43,040 nt of DNA from an uncultured bacterium (GTDB lineage Bacteria > Patescibacteriota > Minisyncoccia > Phycocordibacterales > GWA1-40-21). The first letter of the stretch is position 1. Each line of letters opens with the position of its first letter. This document shows, piece by piece, positions 33,111 through 39,756 of this stretch. Location: the NCBI GenBank assembly GCA_903850545.1, contig CAINLW010000018.1:1-43040 (forward strand). The letters run 5' to 3'. The notes under the pieces were generated by a model. The model had not been told where the DNA came from, did not search any database, and saw only the letters and a program-made list of their open reading frames with translations. A program made the position numbers and the translations under genes.

Positions 33111-33257
33111 TTAGATTTTATCACATTGGAACTCTTTCCACTCAGCTTCATGAAAAATGTAAGAGTTCATTAAATCAAAATATAAACAAAGGAACACGAG
33201 AGCAGCTACGACTGCCATTGTAACAATATTCATTAAACGAAGAACGAAACGTTTCAT
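33111..33257 (-). CDS. Membrane microprotein (48 aa)
   Basis: Sequence MKRFVLRLMNIVTMAVVAAL then VFLCLYFDLMNSY and an acidic tail (FHEAEWKEFQCDKI): one membrane helix with a basic N-terminus, so N-in topology is likely. I do not recognise the family. GGGAGGA lies 5 nt before the ATG; a TTGTTA-17-TATATT promoter (33294-33322) and the terminator at 33045 complete the unit. Confidence 0.7.
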   Translation of the reverse strand: MKRFVLRLMNIVTMAVVAALVFLCLYFDLMNSYIFHEAEWKEFQCDKI

Positions 33258-33293
33258 TTTTATTCCTCCCTCAACGCTTTTAGTCTGGCAGAG

Positions 33294-33322
33294 AATATAT
33301 CTTATTACTTATAATTTAACAA
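33294..33322 (-). promoter_or_regulatory. Promoter of gene 33111-33257
   Basis: Minus strand TTGTTA (33317-33322), 17 bp, TATATT (33294-33299), immediately after the preceding terminator. Confidence 0.6.
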
Positions 33323-33330
33323 ATTAAAAA

Positions 33331-33357
33331 GCCCGGCGTTCGTCACAACCGCCGGGG
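33331..33357 (-). terminator. Terminator of the 33375-33790 pair
   Basis: CCCCGGCG / CGCCGGG stem, then CTTTTTAA on the minus strand. Confidence 0.85.
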
Positions 33358-33374
33358 TTTAATTATCACATAGA

Positions 33375-33623
33375 TCATGGAAGTAGGCCGAATGCTATCC
33401 CAAAAATGATAGCGGTCGCCACGTTCCAGCATATGAGTCGTTTCAGTGTTTTTCCCCGCCACTCTTGGCCAAGAAAGACGATCATCCAGAAGCCACTCAT
33501 GCCCATAAGCGCTCCGCACACAGCATGAAAGATTTTGAGACTGTTAGGATGTCCGTTCAGCAACATACCTACTGCTAACAACAGGAGGCAAATAACACCA
33601 ACTACTTTTTCCCAAGTTTTCAT
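33375..33623 (-). CDS. Small membrane protein (82 aa), paralogue of its neighbour
   Basis: The protein starts MKTWEKVVGVICLLLLAVGM and has about three membrane helices (VGVICLLLLAVGMLL, FHAVCGALMGMSGFWMIVFLG, VATAIIFGIAFGLL). Family unknown. Its N-terminus closely matches the gene at 33650-33790 (MKTW-K/E-KV-I/V-GV...GH), so a tandem duplication is likely. GGAGGAG about 7 nt upstream fixes the ATG at 33623. The longer in-frame reading from 33782 passes through the neighbour in another frame and is rejected. Confidence 0.7.
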   Translation of the reverse strand: MKTWEKVVGVICLLLLAVGMLLNGHPNSLKIFHAVCGALMGMSGFWMIVFLGQEWRGKTLKRLICWNVATAIIFGIAFGLLP

Positions 33624-33649
33624 ATTTTTCTCCTCCTCCCTACCTGGTT

Positions 33650-33790
33650 TTAAAGAGCCCTGCCAAATGCACCCGTCACTCCATATGCAAACACCAGCAG
33701 AAAAAACATCCATATTGAGTGTCCGCTCAGAAACGCGCCTCCTGCCAACAGGAAACAAAGAACACCAATTACTTTTTTCCAAGTTTTCAT
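33650..33790 (-). CDS. Membrane microprotein (46 aa), tandem paralogue
   Basis: Sequence MKTWKKVIGVLCFLLAGGAF then LSGHSIWMFFLLVFAYGVTG and AFGRAL: two short membrane helices. Family unknown. AAGGAG lies 6 nt before the ATG and a TTGACA-17-TACTCT promoter is upstream. The next gene (33623) follows 26 bp after its stop and begins with nearly the same 13 residues. The two share the terminator at 33331. Confidence 0.72.
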   Translation of the reverse strand: MKTWKKVIGVLCFLLAGGAFLSGHSIWMFFLLVFAYGVTGAFGRAL

Positions 33791-33848
33791 ATCACTCCTT
33801 ATAAAATAGTCCGTTATTTACTAAAACAGACTTAACAAATTCGCGTTA

Positions 33849-33877
33849 AGAGTACACTACATTAGATATTCTGTCAA
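33849..33877 (-). promoter_or_regulatory. Promoter of the paralogous microprotein pair
   Basis: Minus strand TTGACA (33872-33877), 17 bp ending in GTG, TACTCT (33849-33854). Confidence 0.65.
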
Positions 33878-33887
33878 CAAAAATAAG

Positions 33888-33910
33888 GGTTTTCAGCTTT
33901 GCTGAAAACC
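33888..33910 (-). terminator. Terminator of the second mreB
   Basis: GGTTTTCAGC, loop, GCTGAAAACC, then CCTTATTTTTG on the minus strand. Confidence 0.75.
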
Positions 33911-33930
33911 TGTATTTTGTATTTGAATTT

Positions 33931-33966
33931 ACTTTATAACATTATAACTTTCAACTTTATAACTTA
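33931..33966. repeat. AACTTTATAA repeat cluster, copy c
   Basis: ACTTTATAACATTATAACTT followed by TCAACTTTATAACTT, between the terminator and the 3' end of mreB2. Confidence 0.6.
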
Positions 33967-33971
33967 TTCCT

Positions 33972-34985
33972 CTATCTTTTTGTGATAATACTCTTCTTAT
34001 AAACATCCAAATGCTCGAGCGCGGTTCCCGTTCCTTTTGCCACACAATATAGTGGATCTTTTGCCACGACAGCTTTTACTCCAATTCTTCTAAAAACTAA
34101 TTCGGCAAGATTCCTAAGCTGAGAAGACCCTCCTGTCATAATAATACCGGTATCAATAATATCCGCAGCAAGTTCTGGCGGAGTTTCCTGCAAAACATCT
34201 TTTATAGCCTTTATCATATCTTTTAATTCCTTTGAAATCGCCTTCACAATTTCGTTTGTTTTAATTTCAGTTGAACGAGGAAGTCCAGTCAAAAAATCTC
34301 TTCCTTTAATAATCACAGAAAGCTCTTCTTCCATCGGTACTGCACTTCCAATAGTAATTTTTATTTGTTCAGCAGTCTTATCTCCAATAGCAAGGTTAAA
34401 TGTTTTTTTAATATAATCTGCAATTGCAGCATCAATTTTATTTCCTGCACATTTTACAGATATAGAAGCAACGATTCCTCCAAGTGAAATAACTGCAACA
34501 TCTGTAGTTCCGCCCCCAATATCTACAATCATATGTCCCATCGGTTCATAGATTGGAATTCCAGCACCTATAGCGGCGAGAATTGGTTCTTTAACCACAT
34601 ACGCATTTTTTGCTCCTGCACGAATAGCTGCTTCAACAACAGCCCTTCTTTCTGTAGAAGTAATTCCTGCTGGAACTGACACCATAACTTCTGGTTTAAA
34701 AATATTCCATTTTCCGAGAGCTTTATCAATAAAATATCTAAGCATAGCTTCGGTAACGCGATAGTCAGCAATAACACCGTCTTTCATAGGTCTGTAAGCA
34801 ATAATACTATCCGGAGTTTTTCCTATCATTTTTTTTGCTTCAACACCAACAGCAAGAATTTTGTTATCTTGTTCAGAAATAGCAACAACAGAAGGTTCAA
34901 AAAGAACCACGCCTTTTCCAGGAACAAACACAAGCGTGTTCGCAGTTCCCAAATCGATACCGAGTTTTCTAACAAAAAATGACAT
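33972..34985 (-). CDS. mreB: Second MreB/actin-like protein
   Basis: The 337-aa protein has intact nucleotide loops: GIDLGTANTLVFVPGKG, MIVDIGGGTTDVAVISLGG and IIMTGGSSQLRNLAEL. It is similar along its whole length to the mreB at 22372 but clearly diverged (MVSVPAGITSTERRAVVEAA against VVGVPSGVTNVEIRAVRDA). It is monocistronic, without mreC/D. It could be an Mbl-like second filament. The leader has the AACTTTATAA repeats and no SD. Confidence 0.93.
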   Translation of the reverse strand: MSFFVRKLGIDLGTANTLVFVPGKGVVLFEPSVVAISEQDNKILAVGVEAKKMIGKTPDSIIAYRPMKDGVIADYRVTEAMLRYFIDKALGKWNIFKPEVMVSVPAGITSTERRAVVEAAIRAGAKNAYVVKEPILAAIGAGIPIYEPMGHMIVDIGGGTTDVAVISLGGIVASISVKCAGNKIDAAIADYIKKTFNLAIGDKTAEQIKITIGSAVPMEEELSVIIKGRDFLTGLPRSTEIKTNEIVKAISKELKDMIKAIKDVLQETPPELAADIIDTGIIMTGGSSQLRNLAELVFRRIGVKAVVAKDPLYCVAKGTGTALEHLDVYKKSIITKR

Positions 34986-34991
34986 TTGAAT

Positions 34992-35029
34992 TAGTTATAA
35001 AGTTTTAAAGTTAAAAGTTATAAAGTTAA
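34992..35029 (-). repeat. AACTTTATAA repeat cluster, copy d (mreB2 leader)
   Basis: Minus strand repeats of AACTTTATAAC/AACTTTAAAAC ending TATAACTAATTCAA just before the ATG. Confidence 0.6.
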
Positions 35030-35120
35030 TATAAAATACAACATAAACCTTATAACCACATCTTAGCTTTTTTTTAAACAAATGCAAAGAATTGAAATTG
35101 TAGTTTTTCTGTGTTGCATT

Positions 35121-35152
35121 ACTTTAAACTTTATAACATTATAACATTTAAC
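35121..35152. repeat. AACTTTATAA repeat cluster, copy e
   Basis: ACTTTAAACTTTATAACATT and ATAACATTTAAC in the mreB2-murA divergent region. Confidence 0.55.
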
Positions 35153-35221
35153 TATTATATTTATCGCACATATGCTATAATCATTTTGCATTATTAAAAA
35201 TAATTTATTATATTTAACATT

Positions 35222-36724
35222 ATGACAAAACTATCACAAATTGGAAAATTAATAGCTGAGATTAGAGAGCGTAAAGGGCTGACTCAATCATTTTTTGCAG
35301 AAAAACTTGGAACCACACAAAGCGTTATTGCTCGAATAGAAAGTGGTGAACAAAACCTAACCACTGAAATGATATCAAAAATAAGTGAGGCGCTTGGTAG
35401 CGAAATCGTTAGTCTTTCAAGAGGTGCAATAAACTTTGAAGTTGACGGCGGTAATCCTCTTTCAGGAAACATTGTAACAAAAACATCTAAAAATGGTGCG
35501 ATGGGTATTATTCCAGCATCATTAATGAACAAAGGAAAAACTATTTTGAAAAATGTTCCAAAAATAGAAGAAGTTTATAGGATGATAGAAGTACTTACCA
35601 GTATCGGGGTCTCAATAAAATGGAATGGAAATGATCTTGAAATAGAAACAAAAAATATCGATATTAAAAACATAGACAGCGAATCAGCAAAAAAAACTCG
35701 CAGTGTAATTATGCTCATCGGCCCACTAGTTCATTTGTTTAAAAAGTTCTCACTCCCCCATTCTGGCGGATGTAAACTTGGCAAACGAACAGTCACGCCT
35801 CATTTTTTTGCATTAGAAAATTTTGGTATTGATATTAAGACAAAAACTTCTAAATATGACATCTCTTGGAAAAAATTAAAAACGGCTGAATTTGCTTTGT
35901 ATGAATCCGGTGACACTGTCACAGAAAACGCTATTATGGCTGCGTCACTAATTCCAGGAAAAACGACAATAAAATTTGCCTCATCAAACTATCAAATTCA
36001 AGATCTTTGTTTCTTCTTACAAGAACTAGGTGTTCAAATTGATGGAGTAGGTACAACAACTCTAGTTGTTCATGGAGTTGAAGAAATAAACAAAAACATT
36101 ACTTATTATTTAGCTGAAGACCCTATTGATTCAATGTTTTTTATTACCACTGCTGTTGTTACAAAATCTTGTATTACGATTGAAAGATGTCCGATTGATT
36201 TTTTGGAAATCGAATTACTTAAACTCAAAAAAATGGGTTTTAAATATAAAATATTAAAAAAATACAAAGCTTTAAATGGAAAGACAAATCTAGTGGATAT
36301 AAAAACTTTTCCATCAAACCTTACAGCGCTTCATGATAAAATAGAATCTAGACCATATCCTGGACTAAATATAGACAACCTTCCGTTTTTTGCACTCATA
36401 GCAACTCAAGCAAAAGGTCAAACACTAATTCATGACTGGGTTTATGAAAATCGCGCAATTCATTATAAAGAATTAGACAAACTTGGAAGCGATACTATCT
36501 TGGCTGATCAACACAGACTATATGTAAACGGAAAAACTGAATTAAAACCAGCTGAAATAATTTGCCCACCAGCATTAAGACCAGCCGCAATTATTTTAAT
36601 AGGAATGCTTGGTGCAAAAGGTAAATCAATTTTAAGAAATGTTTACAGCATTAATCGTGGATACGAGGATATTGCAAAGAGACTAAACTCGTTGGGAGCA
36701 AAAGTTAAAATACTACATGACTAG
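35222..36724 (+). CDS. murA: MurA-like UDP-GlcNAc enolpyruvyltransferase with N-terminal XRE HTH
   Basis: The 500-aa protein combines a Cro/XRE HTH (about 5-62: IRERKGLTQSFFAEKLGTTQSVIARIESGEQNL) with an EPSP-synthase-fold MurA domain (about 75-500). Key MurA residues appear conserved: Lys90-Asn91, the loop cysteine C184 in SGGCKLGKR with its Arg, Asp385 in GLNIDNL and Arg453 in LRPAAIILIG, plus the ending SINRGYEDIAKRL. MurA makes UDP-GlcNAc-enolpyruvate, the first committed step of peptidoglycan synthesis. The HTH suggests DNA binding, perhaps feedback control of wall genes (inference). TATATT lies 7 nt before the ATG; no SD. Confidence 0.92.
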   Translation: MTKLSQIGKLIAEIRERKGLTQSFFAEKLGTTQSVIARIESGEQNLTTEMISKISEALGSEIVSLSRGAINFEVDGGNPLSGNIVTKTSKNGAMGIIPASLMNKGKTILKNVPKIEEVYRMIEVLTSIGVSIKWNGNDLEIETKNIDIKNIDSESAKKTRSVIMLIGPLVHLFKKFSLPHSGGCKLGKRTVTPHFFALENFGIDIKTKTSKYDISWKKLKTAEFALYESGDTVTENAIMAASLIPGKTTIKFASSNYQIQDLCFFLQELGVQIDGVGTTTLVVHGVEEINKNITYYLAEDPIDSMFFITTAVVTKSCITIERCPIDFLEIELLKLKKMGFKYKILKKYKALNGKTNLVDIKTFPSNLTALHDKIESRPYPGLNIDNLPFFALIATQAKGQTLIHDWVYENRAIHYKELDKLGSDTILADQHRLYVNGKTELKPAEIICPPALRPAAIILIGMLGAKGKSILRNVYSINRGYEDIAKRLNSLGAKVKILHD

Positions 36725-36759
36725 GTTCTAGTTTCTAATAATAAATATTAAAAAACATA

Positions 36760-36798
36760 AAATACGGTGGACTTGCCAAAGGCAAGTCCACCGTATTT
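36760..36798 (+). terminator. murA terminator
   Basis: AAATACGGTGGACTTGCC, loop AAA, perfect 18-bp complement, then CTTTAG. Confidence 0.85.
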
Positions 36799-36864
36799 CT
36801 TTAGTTGAAAAACATTCACTTTTCTGACATGATTAGTACATTGAAGTATTTATTGGTGTATTTC

Positions 36865-36976
36865 TGTCTTTGCGAGTGAGGAAGTGAAAGTATTCACTTC
36901 CGCAAGACCTTGAACGCTTTGTAATCAAAGAGTGAAAGGTGTACAGCTTCTGTAAGAAGAAGCGTGGCAATCCAGA
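36865..36976 (+). ncRNA. Structured element in the priA leader sharing a 23-nt block with the tRNA-Glu locus
   Basis: GTCTTTGC/GCAAGAC closes a hairpin GGAAGTGAA-AGTA-TTCACTTCC. Then ACCTT/AAGGT encloses CTTTG-TAAT-CAAAG, and ACAG-CTT-CTGT follows. The segment 36937-36959 is identical to 8585-8607. The ends GTCTTTGCGAG and GCAATCC also occur at 39505-39540 as a shorter repeat. Confidence 0.5.
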
Positions 36977-36978
36977 TA

Positions 36979-37012
36979 ACCCCAGTCAAATAAAAATTCA
37001 ATTTGACGGGGT
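36979..37012. other. Hairpin before priA
   Basis: ACCCC-A-GTCAAAT, loop AAAAATTCA, ATTTGAC-G-GGGT. It lies 40 bp upstream of priA; no T run on the plus strand, so a leader structure is more likely than a terminator. Confidence 0.6.
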
Positions 37013-37051
37013 GATGATTTTCATAATCGCTCCGCTCATTAAAAATCAATC

Positions 37052-38995
37052 ATGCGAATCCTAGAAGTAATTCCAATTGCTCGTGGTATAAACAAAGACA
37101 CTCTTTCCTATTTTACTGGAAGCGATATTCCTGTTGGTGCGATCATTAAAGTACCGTTAAGAAAAAGGGTTGTTCCCGCATTGGTAATAAACTCAAAAGA
37201 TGTTGGGGATGAAAAAGTTGAAATTAAAAATTCTTCTTTTCCTCTTAAAAAAATTGCAAAAATAAAACACGCAAGTTTACTTACAAAAAGTTTTGCCGAT
37301 GCTGCAGAAACCACAGCAGATTATTACGTTGGCCACATAGGTTCCGTATTAAATTCTATTGTTCCAAAATCGATACTTGAAAATATAGAAAAAATCGATC
37401 TTTCAGAAATCAACTCAAAAAGTCACCTCGACCAAACAAAAAATCAATTTGACGGAGCAAGAAAAACAACCAAAGCCGAAAAATTTGTTATCCAATCTAG
37501 CGACGAAGATAGATACGCCCAATATAAAAGTATTATAAGAGAAGAGTTTGCAAAAAATTCTTCAGTTTTTTTCTGTTTACCTACAATACAAGATATAAAA
37601 AAAGCAAAGGAAACTCTTCAAAAAGGAATAGAACCTTTCACTTTTGTTTTACATAGTTCACTCAATAAAAAGGAAATCGTAGAAACAATAAATAAAATTT
37701 TGAAAGAAAAACATCCACTACTCATTATTGGTACAGGGGGGTTTTTGTCCATTCCAAAAGATAACATAAGTACGATTATTTTAGATAAAGAAAATTCTAG
37801 GTCTTACAAAACACAAGTTCGCCCATATATTGATATAAGAAAATTTGCTGAAATATTTGCGGAAAAGATGAATTCAAAAATAATTTTTGGCGATTTATTG
37901 CTTCGAACCGATACAATTTGGAAGCAAAAAAACGGAGAACTTGTTGAGCTCGCGTCCTTAAAATTTCGTTCACTCACAACATCAACGCAGGAAATAGTGG
38001 ATATGCGTTCAATTCAAAAAGAAACAGAAGAAAAAGAAAACAAAAATGCTTTCAAAATATTAAGTGAGACACTTGAACAAAAAATAAAAGATAATATAGA
38101 AAATAACGAACATATGTTTATATTTACCGGTAGACGTGGTCTATCTCCTTCTACTGTCTGTGCTGATTGTGGAAATATTGTTAAATGTAATTATTGTGGA
38201 GCTCATATAGTACTCCACAAATCAGCTGTTGAAAATTTCTTCCTTTGTCATAAATGTGGAGAAAGAAGAAGTGCGCTTGAGAAATGCTCATATTGTAATG
38301 GCTGGAGACTCACTACTTTGGGTATCGGTTCTGAAATGGTAGAAGAAAAGATAAAAGAGCTATTTCCAAAAGCAAACATTTACAGAATTGATGCTGATAC
38401 TGCAACGACACACAAAAAAGCCCAGGATACGGCTGATAAATTTTACAACTCTCCACAAGGAATACTTGTAGGCACAGAAATGGCACTTTTATATCTTACA
38501 GAAAAAATAGAAAACACTGCTGTTGTTTCCATAGACTCATTTTTTTCTATACCAGATTTTAGAATCAATGAAAGAATACTAAATATTCTTCTAAAAATTC
38601 GCTCAATTACAGATAAAAATTTTATTATTCAAACCAGAGATATCGCACAAAAAGTTTTTGATTATGCAGTAAAAGGAAATCTGGTTGATTTTTACAGAGA
38701 TGAAATAGAAGACCGACAAAAATTTAATTTTCCTCCTTTTGCCACACTACTTAAAATATCTATTTGTGGAACAAAAAATGAAGTACTAGAATGGGTGGAG
38801 AATATTCAAAAAATGATTGAACCTTATGAAATAGATGTTTTTCCTGCTTTCATTCCTCAAGCAAAAGGAAAATATGGCGTAAATGGAATTATTAAAATTC
38901 CGCAAGGAAAGTGGCCAGACAAAGAACTATATGAAAAATTAAAAAATCTTCCAATGGATGTGTTGGTAAACGTAGATCCGGATTCATTAATATAG
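37052..38995 (+). CDS. priA: PriA-like primosomal protein with degenerate helicase core
   Basis: The 647-aa protein aligns with PriA along its length: an N-terminal 3'-DNA-binding region, a helicase-like middle (VLHSSLNKKE, LLIIGTGGFLSIP), an eight-Cys zinc cluster (C370, 373, 379, 382, 399, 402, 412, 415) and a C-terminal region (FYRDEIEDRQKFNFPPFATLLKI). ATPase motifs are lost: GSGKT is replaced by QSSDEDR, DEEH by DKEN (245-248), and the arginine-bearing QVAGRAGR by ILLKIRSITD. It probably loads replisomes structurally rather than unwinding DNA (inference). No SD is visible. Confidence 0.88.
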   Translation: MRILEVIPIARGINKDTLSYFTGSDIPVGAIIKVPLRKRVVPALVINSKDVGDEKVEIKNSSFPLKKIAKIKHASLLTKSFADAAETTADYYVGHIGSVLNSIVPKSILENIEKIDLSEINSKSHLDQTKNQFDGARKTTKAEKFVIQSSDEDRYAQYKSIIREEFAKNSSVFFCLPTIQDIKKAKETLQKGIEPFTFVLHSSLNKKEIVETINKILKEKHPLLIIGTGGFLSIPKDNISTIILDKENSRSYKTQVRPYIDIRKFAEIFAEKMNSKIIFGDLLLRTDTIWKQKNGELVELASLKFRSLTTSTQEIVDMRSIQKETEEKENKNAFKILSETLEQKIKDNIENNEHMFIFTGRRGLSPSTVCADCGNIVKCNYCGAHIVLHKSAVENFFLCHKCGERRSALEKCSYCNGWRLTTLGIGSEMVEEKIKELFPKANIYRIDADTATTHKKAQDTADKFYNSPQGILVGTEMALLYLTEKIENTAVVSIDSFFSIPDFRINERILNILLKIRSITDKNFIIQTRDIAQKVFDYAVKGNLVDFYRDEIEDRQKFNFPPFATLLKISICGTKNEVLEWVENIQKMIEPYEIDVFPAFIPQAKGKYGVNGIIKIPQGKWPDKELYEKLKNLPMDVLVNVDPDSLI

Positions 38996-39030
38996 CTTTT
39001 AGCTACTAGCTGTTAGCTGATAGAAAATCC

Positions 39031-39083
39031 AATTCAAAACAACAAAGTGTTTGCCTTCGGCAAACCCTTTGTTGTTTTGAATT
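39031..39083. terminator. Bidirectional terminator between priA and gene 39101
   Basis: AATTCAAAACAACAAAG-T-GTTTGCC, loop TTC, and its complement: a 17+7-bp stem with one mismatch, suited to both convergent genes. Confidence 0.85.
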
Positions 39084-39100
39084 ATTAATTATCTTTGTTT

Positions 39101-39418
39101 TTATCTACTCTTATTTTTTCCAACAATCCAACCAATCAATGCACCAAGTAAAATAAAAATTATAATTGTGAAAATATATCCTAAAATTTGTGATGTATAG
39201 CAACTTTCCGTTTTAAACGGACATTTTATAATGCCAAAAGTGCTAGTTAAAACAAAAAGTAAACTAGAAATCATAAAAGGAAGCAAAATTAATTTTATTA
39301 GCGGAACAACTGATATATTTAGAGATGAAAAAATGAACGCAAAAAATGAACCAGTAAAACCAACTACCCCTCCAATAATTCTTCCTTTTTGTATATAATT
39401 TTTATCTTTCCAGTTCAT
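39101..39418 (-). CDS. Hypothetical membrane protein (105 aa)
   Basis: I do not recognise the family. It has about three or four membrane segments (IIGGVVGFTGSFFAFIFSSL, LIKLILLPFMISSLLFVLTS, ILGYIFTIIIFILLGALIGWIVG) and two cysteines in an outer-loop-like stretch (GIIKCPFKTESCY). A longer start at 39457 is possible; MNWKDKNY at 39418 is preferred because it places a short charged tail before the first helix. Confidence 0.6.
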   Translation of the reverse strand: MNWKDKNYIQKGRIIGGVVGFTGSFFAFIFSSLNISVVPLIKLILLPFMISSLLFVLTSTFGIIKCPFKTESCYTSQILGYIFTIIIFILLGALIGWIVGKNKSR

Positions 39419-39504
39419 ATGATTGTTTTTAGATTTTATATTATTAAATCTGACCATATTTTAATAGCTTACCACAGATGAGACTATTTGTAAGCAAAAA
39501 AACA

Positions 39505-39540
39505 CGTCTTTGCGAGAAGGTAATCAGACGTTGCAATCCA
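39505..39540. repeat. GTCTTTGCGAG/GCAATCCA repeat
   Basis: CGTCTTTGCGAG...CAGACGTTGCAATCCA; CGTCT/AGACG can pair. The same ends bound the longer element at 36865-36976. Confidence 0.65.
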
Positions 39541-39563
39541 TGTTAAAAAATTATTTATTTGTA

Positions 39564-39634
39564 TCATTCCCACGGAAGCGGGAATCCAGAATTAATTAAA
39601 CCCAACCTAGATTCCTGCCTCCGCAGGAATGACA
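39564..39634. repeat. Palindromic intergenic repeat, copy 2 (TGTCATTCC family)
   Basis: TCATTCC...GGAATGACA ends with inner hairpins ATTCCCAC...GCGGGAAT and ATTCCTGC...GCAGGAAT; homologous to 6181-6253. Confidence 0.8.
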
Positions 39635-39672
39635 CAGTCTAGATTCATCTTATTTCTCACAGTGACAAACGC

Positions 39673-39702
39673 AAGGCAATTCAGCCATGGCTGAATTGCC
39701 TT
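39673..39702. repeat. 30-bp perfect palindrome
   Basis: AAGGCAATTCAGCCA and its exact reverse complement with no spacer, 54 bp beyond the ftsQ stop. It may act as a terminator hairpin for ftsQ, but the T run is weak. Confidence 0.7.
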
Positions 39703-39756
39703 TAGTTAATTATTCGTAGCCATTCGTATCATTCGTTATATTCGTATATTTGTATA

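Larger units (their letters stand above)
39458..39756. other. Repeat-filled intergenic region
   Basis: No gene is seen. It holds four different repeat types in order: a GTCTTTGCGAG...GCAATCCA copy (39505-39540), a TGTCATTCC-family palindrome (39564-39634), a 30-bp perfect palindrome (39673-39702) and ATTCGTA word repeats (39709-39755). Confidence 0.75.

Noticed and set aside
33624-33782. Single 135-aa ORF 33375-33782
   Set aside because: The first part reads the upstream microprotein in a wrong frame; both real starts have SDs and similar N-termini.
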